The notes: generated from the letters alone by a model not told the origin. DNA of 64,000 bases from Desulfobacca_B sp046538075 (GCA_046538075.1 JBKHJN010000010.1:1-64000); one strand, 5' to 3'. Shown: positions 33,760-43,176, counted from the first letter of the stretch. Numbers and translations: made by a program.

Positions 33760-34081
33760 ACTGCTCCCCACCCCACTCCCCCCAACCCCTCAAGGGGGGT
33801 TGGGAGGGGAGCTTGAGGGGAGGGTGGGGAGCCGGCGGTCTCTTGCCCTTTCCTCAAATTAACCTTTTAATTGCTCGAAGTAATAAGTACTATCTTAATC
33901 ACTTAAATACCTTACATTAATCTTGTTTCTGTGTAGATCTTGTGTTAATCTCCATTAAGTGCAATCGTCGCACAACTGGGCAAGGGTCAGCGCTACTTTA
34001 ACAATTTGCAGTTAAACCGGTGTTAAGGTAAGATTGGGGTGGATATCTGCAAATCCGCAGTCCTGATGGGGGCAGAAGCCG
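33760..34081. other. Intergenic region before the secretion cluster
   Basis: 322 bases without a gene. It opens with a long GC-rich hairpin repeat (33763-33832), continues AT-rich to about 33960, then to the lytic transglycosylase start. No known riboswitch consensus was recognised. Confidence 0.5.
33763..33832. repeat. Long GC-rich palindrome
   Basis: The outer arms GCTCCCCACCC and GGGTGGGGAGC are perfectly complementary, and an inner pair (CCAACCCCT region with AGGGGGGTTGG) stacks inside them. It belongs to the same style of intergenic palindrome as the one after the AAA ATPase gene and sits just after a plus-strand gene end. Confidence 0.7.
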
Positions 34082-35320
34082 ATGCCTAGAACCGGCGACA
34101 GAACCGCCAGACGGATTGGTTGCGGGGAACGCTTGACGGCTGCTCTGGTAGTGGTTTTATTCAGTGTTACGCCGGCGGCCAATCAAATTTACCGCTATAC
34201 CGACAGCCAGGGCGTGGTCCATATTACCAATGTCGGCGGGTCCGAACCGGCGGAGACGACCGCGGCAAATCATCCGCCGAACCTGCCAATAATGAGATCA
34301 TCGGCTTTTGTTGACCCTAACCGGTTGGGGCCATCCAATCCCCATCCCAAGGAGGCGGCCAGCCCTAAAATCATTAAACATGTCGATAAGAGCGGGGTAA
34401 TTCGCATTACCAACCGGACCAGAAGAACCACCACCGCCGCCGGGCAGCCACCGAAACCGGTTGGCCCTGTGCAAAAATTAGCGGCCGCGCCTTTAAGGGC
34501 AGTCTCCCCCATGCCCACCGCTGCGGTAGGGGCCAAGGCTGGCGCAGGCTTATCCGTTCCTCAAGGGCTTATTCATTGCCGCCAGGACGATCAGGGGGTA
34601 TTGCATATCTCCAATTCGCTGCCTAAAGCCGTGGTCAAGACATCAGTGCCGCCGCTGGAGAGCAATGGTTGCCACTATACCATTGCCACCGGGTTTCCTG
34701 CCGTTGATCCCCAATCCGAGCTGACTCCGACCCTGGCCCTGGCACAGATGATGCGGCAACTTCCAGAAACCATTGTTAAATCTGTCTCCCAGATTAGAAT
34801 TGGCCTGGATCGGCGAGGCATTCTGCGGGTTAGCAATGTCTTACCCTCAATATTAAACTTTGCCCCACGGGGTTTGATGCCATCCTACACCCAGTGTCCG
34901 CCGGTTTTCCATCCAATGGTTCAGGAAGCGGCCCGGCGCTACTATCTCCCGGTCCCTCTGATCCACGCCGTGATCAAGGTAGAGTCGGACTTCGTCCCCG
35001 GCGCCATATCGCCCCAGGGGGCCCAGGGGCTAATGCAACTCATGCCGGCTACCGCCAATTCTTTAGGTGTTAAAGACCCCTTCTGCCCCCGGGAAAATGT
35101 TTTGGCCGGGTGTCTTTATCTCAGGCTCCTGCTAAACTACTTCCATCAGTCCCTGCCTTTGGCCCTGGCCGCCTACAATGCTGGCTATCCGCGGGTTGTC
35201 ACTGCCGGTTATCGGGTGCCCGATATCAAGGAGACCAGAGACTTCGTCACCCGGGTAATCGGGCTTTATCTGCATTATGAAAAGCTGCAGCAATCTCTGT
35301 GGAGCCCTGGGGGCGTTTGA
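34082..35320 (+). CDS. Lytic transglycosylase with repeated DUF4124-like units
   Basis: A 412-aa exported protein. A hydrophobic N-terminal segment (TAALVVVLFSVTPAANQ) acts as signal or anchor. Four similar short units follow, IYRYTDSQGVVHITN, IIKHVDKSGVIRITN, GLIHCRQDDQGVLHISNSL and IRIGLDRRGILRVSNVL, in the style of DUF4124, which is usually single. The C-terminal SLT domain has the catalytic Glu301 in IKVESDF, then GLMQLMPATA and ALAAYNAGYPRV. It cleaves peptidoglycan strands. Its place just before the type II secretion genes suggests it may open the wall for that machine. Confidence 0.87.
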   Translation: MPRTGDRTARRIGCGERLTAALVVVLFSVTPAANQIYRYTDSQGVVHITNVGGSEPAETTAANHPPNLPIMRSSAFVDPNRLGPSNPHPKEAASPKIIKHVDKSGVIRITNRTRRTTTAAGQPPKPVGPVQKLAAAPLRAVSPMPTAAVGAKAGAGLSVPQGLIHCRQDDQGVLHISNSLPKAVVKTSVPPLESNGCHYTIATGFPAVDPQSELTPTLALAQMMRQLPETIVKSVSQIRIGLDRRGILRVSNVLPSILNFAPRGLMPSYTQCPPVFHPMVQEAARRYYLPVPLIHAVIKVESDFVPGAISPQGAQGLMQLMPATANSLGVKDPFCPRENVLAGCLYLRLLLNYFHQSLPLALAAYNAGYPRVVTAGYRVPDIKETRDFVTRVIGLYLHYEKLQQSLWSPGGV

Positions 35321-35417
35321 TAAGCGGTAATATTTACAATCAGCATGCAGTTAAGGGCACTTGAAAATCATATGATGACAATTTTCCTCCCATCCTGCTT
35401 AGAATGAGGTTTTAGCT

Positions 35418-36959
35418 TTGACTGTCCCGTTAAACAGCGATAAAACTTTGACCGCCCCGCCCGCCGGTCTTAAAGAATGGGGCCCGGTGGAACAATTTCC
35501 CGGGCTCTCAGTGCGTTTTCTAAAGGAAGCCCGAAGCCTGCCGATCAGAAGGAAGGACGATGGCATCCTACTGGCCATGGCTGATCCCAGCGACCAGGAG
35601 ACAGTGATGGCCCTGGAGGTAGCGCTGGGGGCACCGGTGACCCCGGTCTCGGCTCCCGAAGCCGAGATTTTGGAGACCATCGAAGCGATCTATCAGCCCG
35701 GCAGTCCCATGTCCCGTCTGGTGGGCGATATGGACACCGAGGTAGTGGAGGAGGCTCAGGAAGAGAGCGCCGAGATCGGCCATCTGCGGGATAAGGCTCG
35801 GGAAGCCCCGATAATCCAGCTGGTCAACTTTATCTTATTGCGGGCCGTGGAGATGGGGGCCAGCGACATCCATCTGGAGCCGTTTGAGAACATTTTCCGG
35901 GTGCGTTACCGTCGGGACGGTATCCTTTATGAAGCGGAATCGCCCCCCAAGGGTTTACAGGCCGCGGTTATTTCCCGTCTGAAGATAATGGCCCGCATGG
36001 ACATTGCCGAACGGCGCCTGCCCCAGGACGGCCGCTTCGGTCTGAAAGTCAAAGGCCAGGAGATTGATGCCCGGGTCTCCACCATCCCCACTTTCTGGGG
36101 GGAGAGCATGGTGATCCGCATCCTGGACCGGGAGCGGGTTATTTTGGACCTCAACCGGCTGGGATTTCCACTTCCGATATTCAACCGCTTTGACCGGATG
36201 ATCCATAAACCGCATGGCATGATTCTGGTTACCGGGCCCACCGGCAGTGGTAAAACCACTACTTTATACGCCGCCCTGGAACGGATAAATTCTCCTGAAA
36301 AAAAGATCATCACCATCGAAGACCCGGTGGAATATCGCCTGCCGGGCATCAACCAGGTTCAGGTCAAACCGACCATTGGCCTCACCTTTGCCCGAGGCCT
36401 GCGGCACCTGGTGCGCCAGGACCCGGATATTATCCTGGTGGGGGAAATCCGGGACCAGGAGACCGCCGAGATTGCCATTCACGCCGCCCTCACCGGCCAT
36501 CTGGTATTCAGCACCCTGCACACCAATGACGCGGCCGGGGCTATTACCCGCATGCTGGAAATGGGCACGGAAGATTATCTGTTGGCCTCGGCCGTCATCG
36601 GCATCCTGGCCCAGCGCCTGGTCCGCCTGATCTGCCCCCACTGTAAGACTGCCTTGCCCGTGGACGCCGGACTGGAGCAGCTTCTATTGGATAATTCCGG
36701 TCAGCAACCAGAGTGCCTGTACATGGGGCAGGGGTGCCCGAACTGCGCCCATACCGGCTACCAGGGCCGGACCGGGATCTATGAACTGCTTGAGGTAACT
36801 GAGCCCATCCGCCAACTGATTCTGCAACAGTCGGATGCCGCCACCCTGTATCAGGCGGCCAAACAGCAGGGAATGCAAACCCTGTCCGGCGATGGTTGGA
36901 CCAAAGTGGCGGCGGGCCTCACCACCAGCCAGGAAGTGCTGCGGGTCACTCAGGAGTAA
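35418..36959 (+). CDS. gspE: Type II secretion ATPase GspE
   Basis: The cytoplasmic ATPase that drives pseudopilus assembly. The 513-aa protein has the N-terminal GspE domain (1-110), then the secretion ATPase core with Walker A GPTGSGKT (273-280), EDPVEYRLPGINQV, Walker B DPDIILVGE (335-343) and the His box TGHLVFSTLHTND. A zinc-binding CPHC (406-409) and CPNC (440-443) pair is present, typical of GspE rather than PilT. The start is TTG at 35418 with GAGG 8 bases upstream. First gene of the gsp operon. Confidence 0.95.
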   Translation: MTVPLNSDKTLTAPPAGLKEWGPVEQFPGLSVRFLKEARSLPIRRKDDGILLAMADPSDQETVMALEVALGAPVTPVSAPEAEILETIEAIYQPGSPMSRLVGDMDTEVVEEAQEESAEIGHLRDKAREAPIIQLVNFILLRAVEMGASDIHLEPFENIFRVRYRRDGILYEAESPPKGLQAAVISRLKIMARMDIAERRLPQDGRFGLKVKGQEIDARVSTIPTFWGESMVIRILDRERVILDLNRLGFPLPIFNRFDRMIHKPHGMILVTGPTGSGKTTTLYAALERINSPEKKIITIEDPVEYRLPGINQVQVKPTIGLTFARGLRHLVRQDPDIILVGEIRDQETAEIAIHAALTGHLVFSTLHTNDAAGAITRMLEMGTEDYLLASAVIGILAQRLVRLICPHCKTALPVDAGLEQLLLDNSGQQPECLYMGQGCPNCAHTGYQGRTGIYELLEVTEPIRQLILQQSDAATLYQAAKQQGMQTLSGDGWTKVAAGLTTSQEVLRVTQE

Positions 36960-36962
36960 GGC

Positions 36963-38174
36963 ATGCCCATTTTCTATTACCGGGCCACTGATCCCACCGG
37001 TAATATCATCCAGGGCAGCCTGGAAGCCCGGGAAGAGCGCCTGGTAGTGCAGCATTTGCAGCAGGGGGGCTTGATCCCCTTGCGCATTACCGGAGAATTG
37101 GACACCCAGGCCTGGCCGAAGCGTCTGCCGCTGGCCCGCCGGCGCCTCTCCCTTAACCAGGTGCTCCACTTCACCCAGGAACTGGCTGCACTTCTGAAAG
37201 CTGGCCTGCCGCTGGACCGGAGTTTAAAGGCCTTGCGGACCGTTACCCGGCGGCCGGCGATGCAAACCATCCTCAGTCAGCTGCTCCAGGACTTGCAAGC
37301 CGGCAAGTCGTTGTCAGAGGCCCTCAGCCGCCATAAGGTCTTTTCACCTCTATACCTCAGCGTCGTCCGGGCCGGAGAGACCGGCGGCTTCCTGGAGGTG
37401 TCCTTATCACGCTTGACGGATTACCTGAAGACGGTCTCCGAACTGCGAGGCTACCTGTTTTCGGCCCTCATTTATCCGGTCATCCTGGCCCTGGTCGGCA
37501 GCCTGTCGGTGGTGGTCATGCTGGTCTATGTCGTGCCCCGTTTCGAACTCTTTTTCCAGGAAATGGGGCAAAGCCTCTTTTGGACCACCCGGGTATTGTT
37601 ATGGTGCAGCCAGGCCTTTCGGGCCTACTGGTGGCTGGGAGGCCTGCTTATCGCCCTGGCCGGGTTGGTGGCGATCCGCTTAAGCCGCACCCCGCGCGGC
37701 CGGTTGGGGCTGGACCGGCTCAAGCTCCAAGCCCCGCTGGTGGGCAGTCTCACCCGGCAGGTGACCGCGGCTTTTTTCGCCAAGACCCTGGGCACCCTGC
37801 TGAATAACGGAGTGCCGCTGGTAGCCGCTCTTCAGGTGGTGATCGATACGGTGACCAACCGCTATCTGGCCCAATCCTTCTCTGGGGTCCTGGAGGAGGT
37901 CAAAAAAGGGCAGCCGCTTTCCGGACTATTAAAAAAGACCGATGTCTTCCCGGAACTGTTCTTGCAGATGATTGCCATTGGCGAGGAGACCGGCCATTTA
38001 TCCGAGATGCTGCTCTCGGCGGCGGACTCACTGGAGACCGAAGCCCGGGCCGGGGTGCGGCGTTTATTAGCCCTGCTGGAGCCAGTCCTGATCCTGACCA
38101 TGGCTCTGTTGGTGGCGTTTATCATCGTGTCGCTGCTGTTACCTATTTTAAACCTTTACGAGGTCTCATTCTAA
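36963..38174 (+). CDS. gspF: Type II secretion inner-membrane protein GspF
   Basis: A 403-aa inner-membrane platform protein carrying two T2SSF domains. The first has QELAALLKAGLPLDRSLKALR and RAGETGGFLE, the second has FFAKTLGTLLNNGVPLVAAL and IAIGEETGHLSEML. Three membrane segments are visible (LILSVVV-type around 170, around 220 and at the C-terminus, LILTMALLVAFIIVSLLLPIL). It couples GspE to the pseudopilus base. It starts 3 bases after gspE. Confidence 0.95.
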   Translation: MPIFYYRATDPTGNIIQGSLEAREERLVVQHLQQGGLIPLRITGELDTQAWPKRLPLARRRLSLNQVLHFTQELAALLKAGLPLDRSLKALRTVTRRPAMQTILSQLLQDLQAGKSLSEALSRHKVFSPLYLSVVRAGETGGFLEVSLSRLTDYLKTVSELRGYLFSALIYPVILALVGSLSVVVMLVYVVPRFELFFQEMGQSLFWTTRVLLWCSQAFRAYWWLGGLLIALAGLVAIRLSRTPRGRLGLDRLKLQAPLVGSLTRQVTAAFFAKTLGTLLNNGVPLVAALQVVIDTVTNRYLAQSFSGVLEEVKKGQPLSGLLKKTDVFPELFLQMIAIGEETGHLSEMLLSAADSLETEARAGVRRLLALLEPVLILTMALLVAFIIVSLLLPILNLYEVSF

Positions 38175-38189
38175 GGAGGGATTGGCATT

Positions 38190-38624
38190 TTGACCCAAAA
38201 AAATCGTCGGCAATCTGGTTTTACCTTGATCGAGCTCATGATTGTGCTCTTTATTCTGGGCCTGTTGGCGGCTCTGGTGGCTCCCCGCTTGATGGGCCGG
38301 GTGGGGAAAGCCAAGGTCAAGGCCGCTTCGACCCAGATGCAGCTTCTGGCCACCGCCCTGGACCTGTTCTATCTGGACATCGGCCGCTACCCTACTGAGG
38401 AAGAAGGCTTGCAGGCCCTCTACCAGCGTCCGGCCAATCTGTCCCAATGGTCCGGCCCTTATCTGAACAAAGCGGTCCCCAAAGATCCCTGGGGCAATGA
38501 TTATATCTATAAATCTCCGGGCGAGCATGGTCCGTACGACCTGATATCTTTGGGAGCCGATGGTTCCCCGGGGGGAGAAGGTGATAACCAGGATATTACC
38601 AATTGGCAGGCTGAATCCGGATAG
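38190..38624 (+). CDS. gspG: Major pseudopilin GspG
   Basis: The 144-aa major pseudopilin forming the periplasmic shaft. The prepilin cleavage motif SGFTLIELMIVLFIL is followed by the N-terminal helix, and the GspG core shows RYPTEEEGLQALYQRP, KDPWGNDYIYKSPGEHG and the calcium-loop end LGADGSPGGEGDNQDITNW. The start is TTG at 38190, with AAGGAGG 9 bases upstream. Processed by the prepilin peptidase encoded at 46694-47449. Confidence 0.95.
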   Translation: MTQKNRRQSGFTLIELMIVLFILGLLAALVAPRLMGRVGKAKVKAASTQMQLLATALDLFYLDIGRYPTEEEGLQALYQRPANLSQWSGPYLNKAVPKDPWGNDYIYKSPGEHGPYDLISLGADGSPGGEGDNQDITNWQAESG

Positions 38625-38640
38625 CCCAGACCAGCGCCAA

Positions 38641-39087
38641 ATGGCCAGAGCCGCCAACGGCTTTTCCTTACTGGAACTGATGGTCGTCCTGGCCCTGATG
38701 GTGCTGATCATGGGGCTGGTCCTGCCCGGGCTGAGACGGAGCTGGGAAAAGGAGAAGACCCGGGGCAGCCTGCGGGAGTTGGCGGCCACGCTGCGGGCGG
38801 CGCGCAGCACCGCGGCTACCGAGCGGCAGCGCATCCGGGTGTTTTTTGATCTGCAGGCCGGGCGTTATTGGGTGGAAAATATCCCTCGCCAAGGGTCCTG
38901 GCCGCCCCGATTGCAGGTTGGCGACGCCCATCTGGTCTGGCAAAATCCTGAGGCGCGGCAGGGATATATTGCCTTTTATGGCGACGGCAGTTCCAGCGGC
39001 GGCCGGCTGGAACTTTTTGACCCGGACGGCCAGCACTATCGCCTCGATGTCAAGGTGATCACCGGACGGGTCAGATTCGATTCCTAA
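38641..39087 (+). CDS. gspH: Minor pseudopilin GspH
   Basis: A 148-aa type IV pilin-like protein with NGFSLLELMVVLALMVLIM at the N-terminus. It continues to the GspH-like beta region (VFFDLQAGRYWVEN and FYGDGSSSGGRLELFDPDG). I start it at ATG 38641, which gives a short prepilin leader; a frame from 38560 would add 27 residues overlapping gspG. It sits between gspG and gspI as expected. Confidence 0.85.
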   Translation: MARAANGFSLLELMVVLALMVLIMGLVLPGLRRSWEKEKTRGSLRELAATLRAARSTAATERQRIRVFFDLQAGRYWVENIPRQGSWPPRLQVGDAHLVWQNPEARQGYIAFYGDGSSSGGRLELFDPDGQHYRLDVKVITGRVRFDS

Positions 39088-39117
39088 GAATCATCCCCTG
39101 GTAGGGCTCAAACGGAT

Positions 39118-39564
39118 ATGGTCAATATCGACAACTGCCATCCCCTGCCGCGCTCCGCAAAAGGCCGGGCCCAGCATGGAGAGGTAGGCTTCAGCCTCCT
39201 GGAAGTGATGGTCGCCACCGCCCTGATGGCCCTGGTGATGGTAGCCATACTGCAGGTGCTGAGCGCCGGGCTCCAAGCCCAGGACGCGGTCCAACGCCGG
39301 ACTTATGCCCTGCTGGTCGCCAACAAGGTGCTGCGGCAATATGGGGCCCCGGAATACCTAAGCCGCGGCAGTCATCAGGGCCAGGAGGGGCCTTGCACCT
39401 ATCAGGTCCAGATAAAGCCCCAATACCAGGTCTCCCACCAGATCTGGGATTACGAAGTGATTTGCTATCATCTGCGGGTCCGCGTCTTTTGGGAGGAGCG
39501 GGGCCAGGCCAAGTCGGTGACGCTGGAGACCCTGAGATCCAAGTGCCGCCGCAAAAAGTCATGA
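39118..39564 (+). CDS. gspI: Minor pseudopilin GspI
   Basis: A 148-aa pseudopilin with the cleavage and helix motif VGFSLLEVMVATALMALVMV. The leader before it is long (about 23 residues), and no strong ribosome binding site precedes ATG 39118, so a later alternative start is possible. The rest has the GspI pattern ALLVANKVLRQYG. Minor pseudopilins I, J, K and H form the tip of the pseudopilus. Its TGA overlaps the ATG of gspJ (ATGA). Confidence 0.85.
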   Translation: MVNIDNCHPLPRSAKGRAQHGEVGFSLLEVMVATALMALVMVAILQVLSAGLQAQDAVQRRTYALLVANKVLRQYGAPEYLSRGSHQGQEGPCTYQVQIKPQYQVSHQIWDYEVICYHLRVRVFWEERGQAKSVTLETLRSKCRRKKS

Positions 39565-40190
39565 TTAGGGCTGATCCACAACCGTTGCTGGGAGATTCTG
39601 GGTTCACCCTGCTGGAACTCTTGGCTTCCCTGGTCCTGGTGAGCCTGTTAAGCCTGGTGGCCTTTGCAGCCTTGAACTTAAGTTTGAAGGCCACCCGTCA
39701 TGCCCAGGTGAAGGTCGAGGCCTTACAGGAACTGCGGGTGGGTTTGCGTTACTTGGAACGCACCCTGTCCTCCACCGCCCCTAAAGCCTTGCACACCAGG
39801 AACCGATATTATTTTGAGGGGGAACCCCAAGAGATAAAATTTCTTACCACCATGTCCCTGGAAGCCCACAATCTGGGCGGACTTTATCATATGCGGGTTT
39901 TTGCCGGCCGGGATGACTCCGGCCAAGGCTGTCTGGCCATTGAGCAAGCTAAAGTCGTCAACTGGCGGCAGGACCGCCAAGGAGTTGAAGTCAGACAGAT
40001 TCTGATCAGCCAGGTGAAGGCCCTGCGGTTTACTTATGGACTTGGTTCAAAAGATTACAGCACCTGGAACGCCTTACGCGATGGACGCTTGCCGGACCGG
40101 GTGCTAATGCATCTGGCCCGGTCGGATCAGGAGACCAGAACCTGGACGATTCCCATTCATGTTGCTGAATTGCAGCCAAAACCGGAATAG
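39561..40190 (+). CDS. gspJ: Minor pseudopilin GspJ
   Basis: A 209-aa pseudopilin with DSGFTLLELLASLVLVSLLS near residue 14. The body has the GspJ features LQELRVGLRYLERTL and ISQVKALRFTYG, the last with a GspJ-like beta-strand. ATG at 39561 overlaps the gspI stop; the frame is open further upstream but only in coding overlap. It is expected to join the tip complex with GspI and GspK. Confidence 0.85.
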   Translation: MIRADPQPLLGDSGFTLLELLASLVLVSLLSLVAFAALNLSLKATRHAQVKVEALQELRVGLRYLERTLSSTAPKALHTRNRYYFEGEPQEIKFLTTMSLEAHNLGGLYHMRVFAGRDDSGQGCLAIEQAKVVNWRQDRQGVEVRQILISQVKALRFTYGLGSKDYSTWNALRDGRLPDRVLMHLARSDQETRTWTIPIHVAELQPKPE

Positions 40191-41154
40191 CGTTGACCGG
40201 CGCCGGGCCCCAGCTTCCGAACAAGGGGTGGTGCTGCTGCTGGTGGTCTGGATTCTGGGCCTGATCAGCGTAGTGATCCTGACCGGGGCATATGAGTGGC
40301 GCACTGAAATCAAGTTAACCGCCAATTTCCAAGAGTCCTGCCAATGCCGCAGCCTGGCCGAAGCCGGAGTGCATTATGCCTTGGAAAAGATAGTGGAGAT
40401 AAAACTGGCCGAGGCCGCGGCCATGGATTCGCCCACCAACTTTATGCCCCGGGCTACCTGGCGGGGGGATCAGACCCCTCATATTCTGGAAATCCCCGGA
40501 GGCCGGGTAGAAGTGCGGGTGGGCGATGAAGGCGGCAAGATCAACCTCAATCTGGCCGATCGGAAAATTTTATCGAATTTCTTCAAAGCCTTGGGCTATA
40601 AAGAAGAAACTGCCCAGACCCTGGTGGCTGCTATCCTGGATTGGCGGGATGCAGATGCTCTGACCCGGCCGGGAGGGGCGGAAAGCCCTTATTATCAGCG
40701 CCTGAATCCGCCCTACCCCGCTAAAAACACCGGATTTGATGTGGTAGAAGAATTAGGCTGGGTAAAAGGCCTGGGGCAGCGCCGGCTCCTGCCTCGGCTA
40801 GCCGATTGGTTTACGGTTAACAAAGATGGTCCGGAAATCAATATCAATACTGCCCCCCTTGAGGTGCTGCAGGCCGTTGGTTTTTCCCGTTCCCAGGCCA
40901 CCCGGATAATCATGGCCCGGCAGGAAAAACCCTTTCGCCTCCCCAATGAGGTGGCGGCCGTGGCTGGAGCGGTGGCATTTCAACGCCTGGAAAGTCTGAT
41001 CGGCTTTGAGACCTCGATTTTTTTTACAATTTTAGCTAAGGGTATGGTAAAAAACCATAAATCCTGGCATACTATCAAAGCTGTGGTGAGCATTGATATA
41101 GGTCAGCCGGTTCCCTGGGCCATTGTTTACTGGGCCGACGACTATCCGGCCTGA
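40159..41154 (+). CDS. gspK: Minor pseudopilin GspK
   Basis: A 331-aa GspK, the largest minor pseudopilin, at the tip of the pseudopilus. The hydrophobic N-terminal helix EQGVVLLLVVWILGLISVV differs from the usual GFT motif, as is normal for GspK. KINLNLADRKIL and EININTAPLEVLQAVG are the T2SSK signatures, the second belonging to the helix-hairpin-helix SAM-like region. The start overlaps gspJ by 32 bases. Confidence 0.9.
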   Translation: MLLNCSQNRNSVDRRRAPASEQGVVLLLVVWILGLISVVILTGAYEWRTEIKLTANFQESCQCRSLAEAGVHYALEKIVEIKLAEAAAMDSPTNFMPRATWRGDQTPHILEIPGGRVEVRVGDEGGKINLNLADRKILSNFFKALGYKEETAQTLVAAILDWRDADALTRPGGAESPYYQRLNPPYPAKNTGFDVVEELGWVKGLGQRRLLPRLADWFTVNKDGPEININTAPLEVLQAVGFSRSQATRIIMARQEKPFRLPNEVAAVAGAVAFQRLESLIGFETSIFFTILAKGMVKNHKSWHTIKAVVSIDIGQPVPWAIVYWADDYPA

Positions 41155-41180
41155 CCGATGTTAAATCGGATCGATCGAAT

Positions 41181-42599
41181 ATGGCTTGGATCAAACCCCA
41201 TTGGTGGCAGACCATTGCCTCTGAGCTGCTGAGCGGCGCCCAAAGCCTGGGGGTCTTGCTGGACCGCTCCGGTCTTACCTTGGCCCATCTAGAAAAGGGG
41301 CTCTCAGGATTGGAACTGCGCCATTTGGTCTGCGTGCCCCTGTCACTCCAGGGACCGGAGCCCCCGTCAATTAATCTCCAGGCCGTGGTCTCCCCCTGGG
41401 GCCTGCAATCGTGCCCGGTGAGCCTGGCGATCAGCCGGGAGATGGGTTTTCTGCGGCAGGTCGTGCTGCCCCGGGCGGTAGCCGAAAACCTCCCCCAGGT
41501 GGTGCAATATGAGCTGGACCGGTTTTTCCCGTTACCCGCCGACTCCCTTTACTTTGATTTTCAGGTTTTAAAAGAAACTGACACCGAGGTCCACCTGCTG
41601 CTGATGGCCCAGCCCCGGGAGCCGGTGGAGGCCTGCTTAAAGGTCCTGGATCAGGCCGGGTTGAAACCGGTGTCAGTGGAGCCGGAGACCACCGCCACCG
41701 TAAATGCCTTTGCCGCTTTGGTTAAACGATTGCCCCCTTCCTGGCTCCTGTGGCATACCGAGACGGAGGGCTTTGAGGTCGTTCATATCGAAGGGCGCCG
41801 AATCCGAGCCTATCGTCAGGTGCGGCTAGGTTCGGCAGAAGAAGGCATCCCTCAGCTTGCCGCTGAAATCGACCGCTGGCGAGAAGAAGGGGCAAACCCC
41901 CAAGCTTTATGCGTGTCTGATTCGAAAACGCCGGCAGCTGACCTCACTTCCCTGGCCAAGCAGTACGAATTCTCTATTGTTGACCCGGACCAGCTCCAGG
42001 TTAAAGGTTTGCCGGAAGCCCGGGACCTGGGTGGGGCCTTAGCGGCTGTGGGGGCCGCCCTCCGGGGTCTGAAAAAGGTGCCGGTGTCAACCAACTTGCT
42101 CCCGGAAACCGAGAGGTCCAAGATAAAGGTCCGGGGAATCTTTCTTACCAAGCTCCTGCTGATAATCCTGGCCGGTTTGAGCTGCATCTGGGCTGGGAGC
42201 CTGCTGCTTCATAAACGGGTCCACCTGTATCAAACCGATCGCCTCCTGGCCCATCTGGGTCCTGAGACCCGCCAGGTCGCCCGGCAGCTGAGCGAAAGCC
42301 AGGAAATGGCCAAGACCCTGGAGGGCCTTAAACAACGGTTGGATCAATACCCTTCCAAACTTAACTTGCTGAAGGAGCTGACCGGTTTAGTTCCTGAAAA
42401 CACCTGGCTTTTTTATCTAAAATGTAACGACCGGCAACTGGAAATGGGGGGGGTCTCCCGGTCGGCGGCTGACCTGATCCCCCTGCTGGAGCAATCCGGG
42501 TGGTTTACCAAAACCGAATTTGCTTCTCCGATTGTCACCGATGCCAATGGACGCGAGCATTTTAAAATTAAAGCAGAAATTAAGGTCCTGGGGATGTGA
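41181..42599 (+). CDS. gspL: Type II secretion protein GspL-like (PilM/PilN-like)
   Basis: A 472-aa protein with an actin-like PilM/GspL cytoplasmic domain (residues 15 to about 300, SREMGFLRQVVLPRAVAENL and QYELDRFFPLP), one membrane segment (FLTKLLLIILAGLSCIWAGS near 325) and a short PilN-like periplasmic part. GspL links the ATPase GspE to the inner-membrane platform. Position and layout support the name; the sequence is divergent from the enterobacterial form. Confidence 0.8.
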   Translation: MAWIKPHWWQTIASELLSGAQSLGVLLDRSGLTLAHLEKGLSGLELRHLVCVPLSLQGPEPPSINLQAVVSPWGLQSCPVSLAISREMGFLRQVVLPRAVAENLPQVVQYELDRFFPLPADSLYFDFQVLKETDTEVHLLLMAQPREPVEACLKVLDQAGLKPVSVEPETTATVNAFAALVKRLPPSWLLWHTETEGFEVVHIEGRRIRAYRQVRLGSAEEGIPQLAAEIDRWREEGANPQALCVSDSKTPAADLTSLAKQYEFSIVDPDQLQVKGLPEARDLGGALAAVGAALRGLKKVPVSTNLLPETERSKIKVRGIFLTKLLLIILAGLSCIWAGSLLLHKRVHLYQTDRLLAHLGPETRQVARQLSESQEMAKTLEGLKQRLDQYPSKLNLLKELTGLVPENTWLFYLKCNDRQLEMGGVSRSAADLIPLLEQSGWFTKTEFASPIVTDANGREHFKIKAEIKVLGM

Positions 42600-43176
42600 T
42601 CTTGATAAACTGTCAGAACAGCAGCGCCGCCTGGCCTGGGGGCTGGGCGGACTGGTGCTGTTTTTGGTGGTGGTCTTTGGGATCATCTTCCCCCTGATCG
42701 ATATGAAAAACAAATGGGCCCAAGAGCTGGAGAGAAAACAGCTGATGCTGCGGCATTACCAGGACTTGCTGGCGGAACAGAGCAAGGTCGCCCAGACCCA
42801 TCAGGCCCTGAAAGCTGCCTTGACCCAGGCCGAAGCCAAATTTCTTTCCGGGGGCAACCCTGCCATGGCGGCCGCCGATCTTCAGGAAATTCTCAAAACT
42901 CTGACCAGCGACCAGGACCTCAAGTTGACCAGCATCAATGTATTGGCCTCTCGAGAGGCCGGGCCTTATTTAGAGATTCCGGTCCAGGTGCAACTTTCCG
43001 CCAACATTGAGCAATTATTGAAATTCCTCTATTATCTGGAGCATCACCAAAAACTGTTGTATCTCACTCAATTAGAGATCAATGCGGCCCGCAGCCATGT
43101 CCAATCTCAGCGGCCCGGGGTTTTGCGAGTCAGCATGGAAATCGCCGGGGTTATCAAACGGGAGTCCCAAGTATGA
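42541..43176 (+). CDS. gspM: Type II secretion protein GspM-like
   Basis: A 211-aa bitopic protein: a cytoplasmic start, one membrane segment (WGLGGLVLFLVVVFGIIFPLI), a coiled-coil (QELERKQLMLRHYQDLLAEQ) and a periplasmic ferredoxin-like end similar to GspM/PilO. ATG at 42541 is inside gspL by 59 bases with no clear ribosome binding site; 42547 is an equal alternative. It should pair with GspL. Its stop overlaps the next start (ATGA). Confidence 0.78.
   Translation: MPMDASILKLKQKLRSWGCDLDKLSEQQRRLAWGLGGLVLFLVVVFGIIFPLIDMKNKWAQELERKQLMLRHYQDLLAEQSKVAQTHQALKAALTQAEAKFLSGGNPAMAAADLQEILKTLTSDQDLKLTSINVLASREAGPYLEIPVQVQLSANIEQLLKFLYYLEHHQKLLYLTQLEINAARSHVQSQRPGVLRVSMEIAGVIKRESQV

Noticed and set aside
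34020..34081. A possible cyclic-di-GMP riboswitch before the lytic transglycosylase gene
   Set aside because: GGGGGCAGAAGCC resembles part of one only superficially; the GAAA tetraloop receptor pattern and conserved core are absent.
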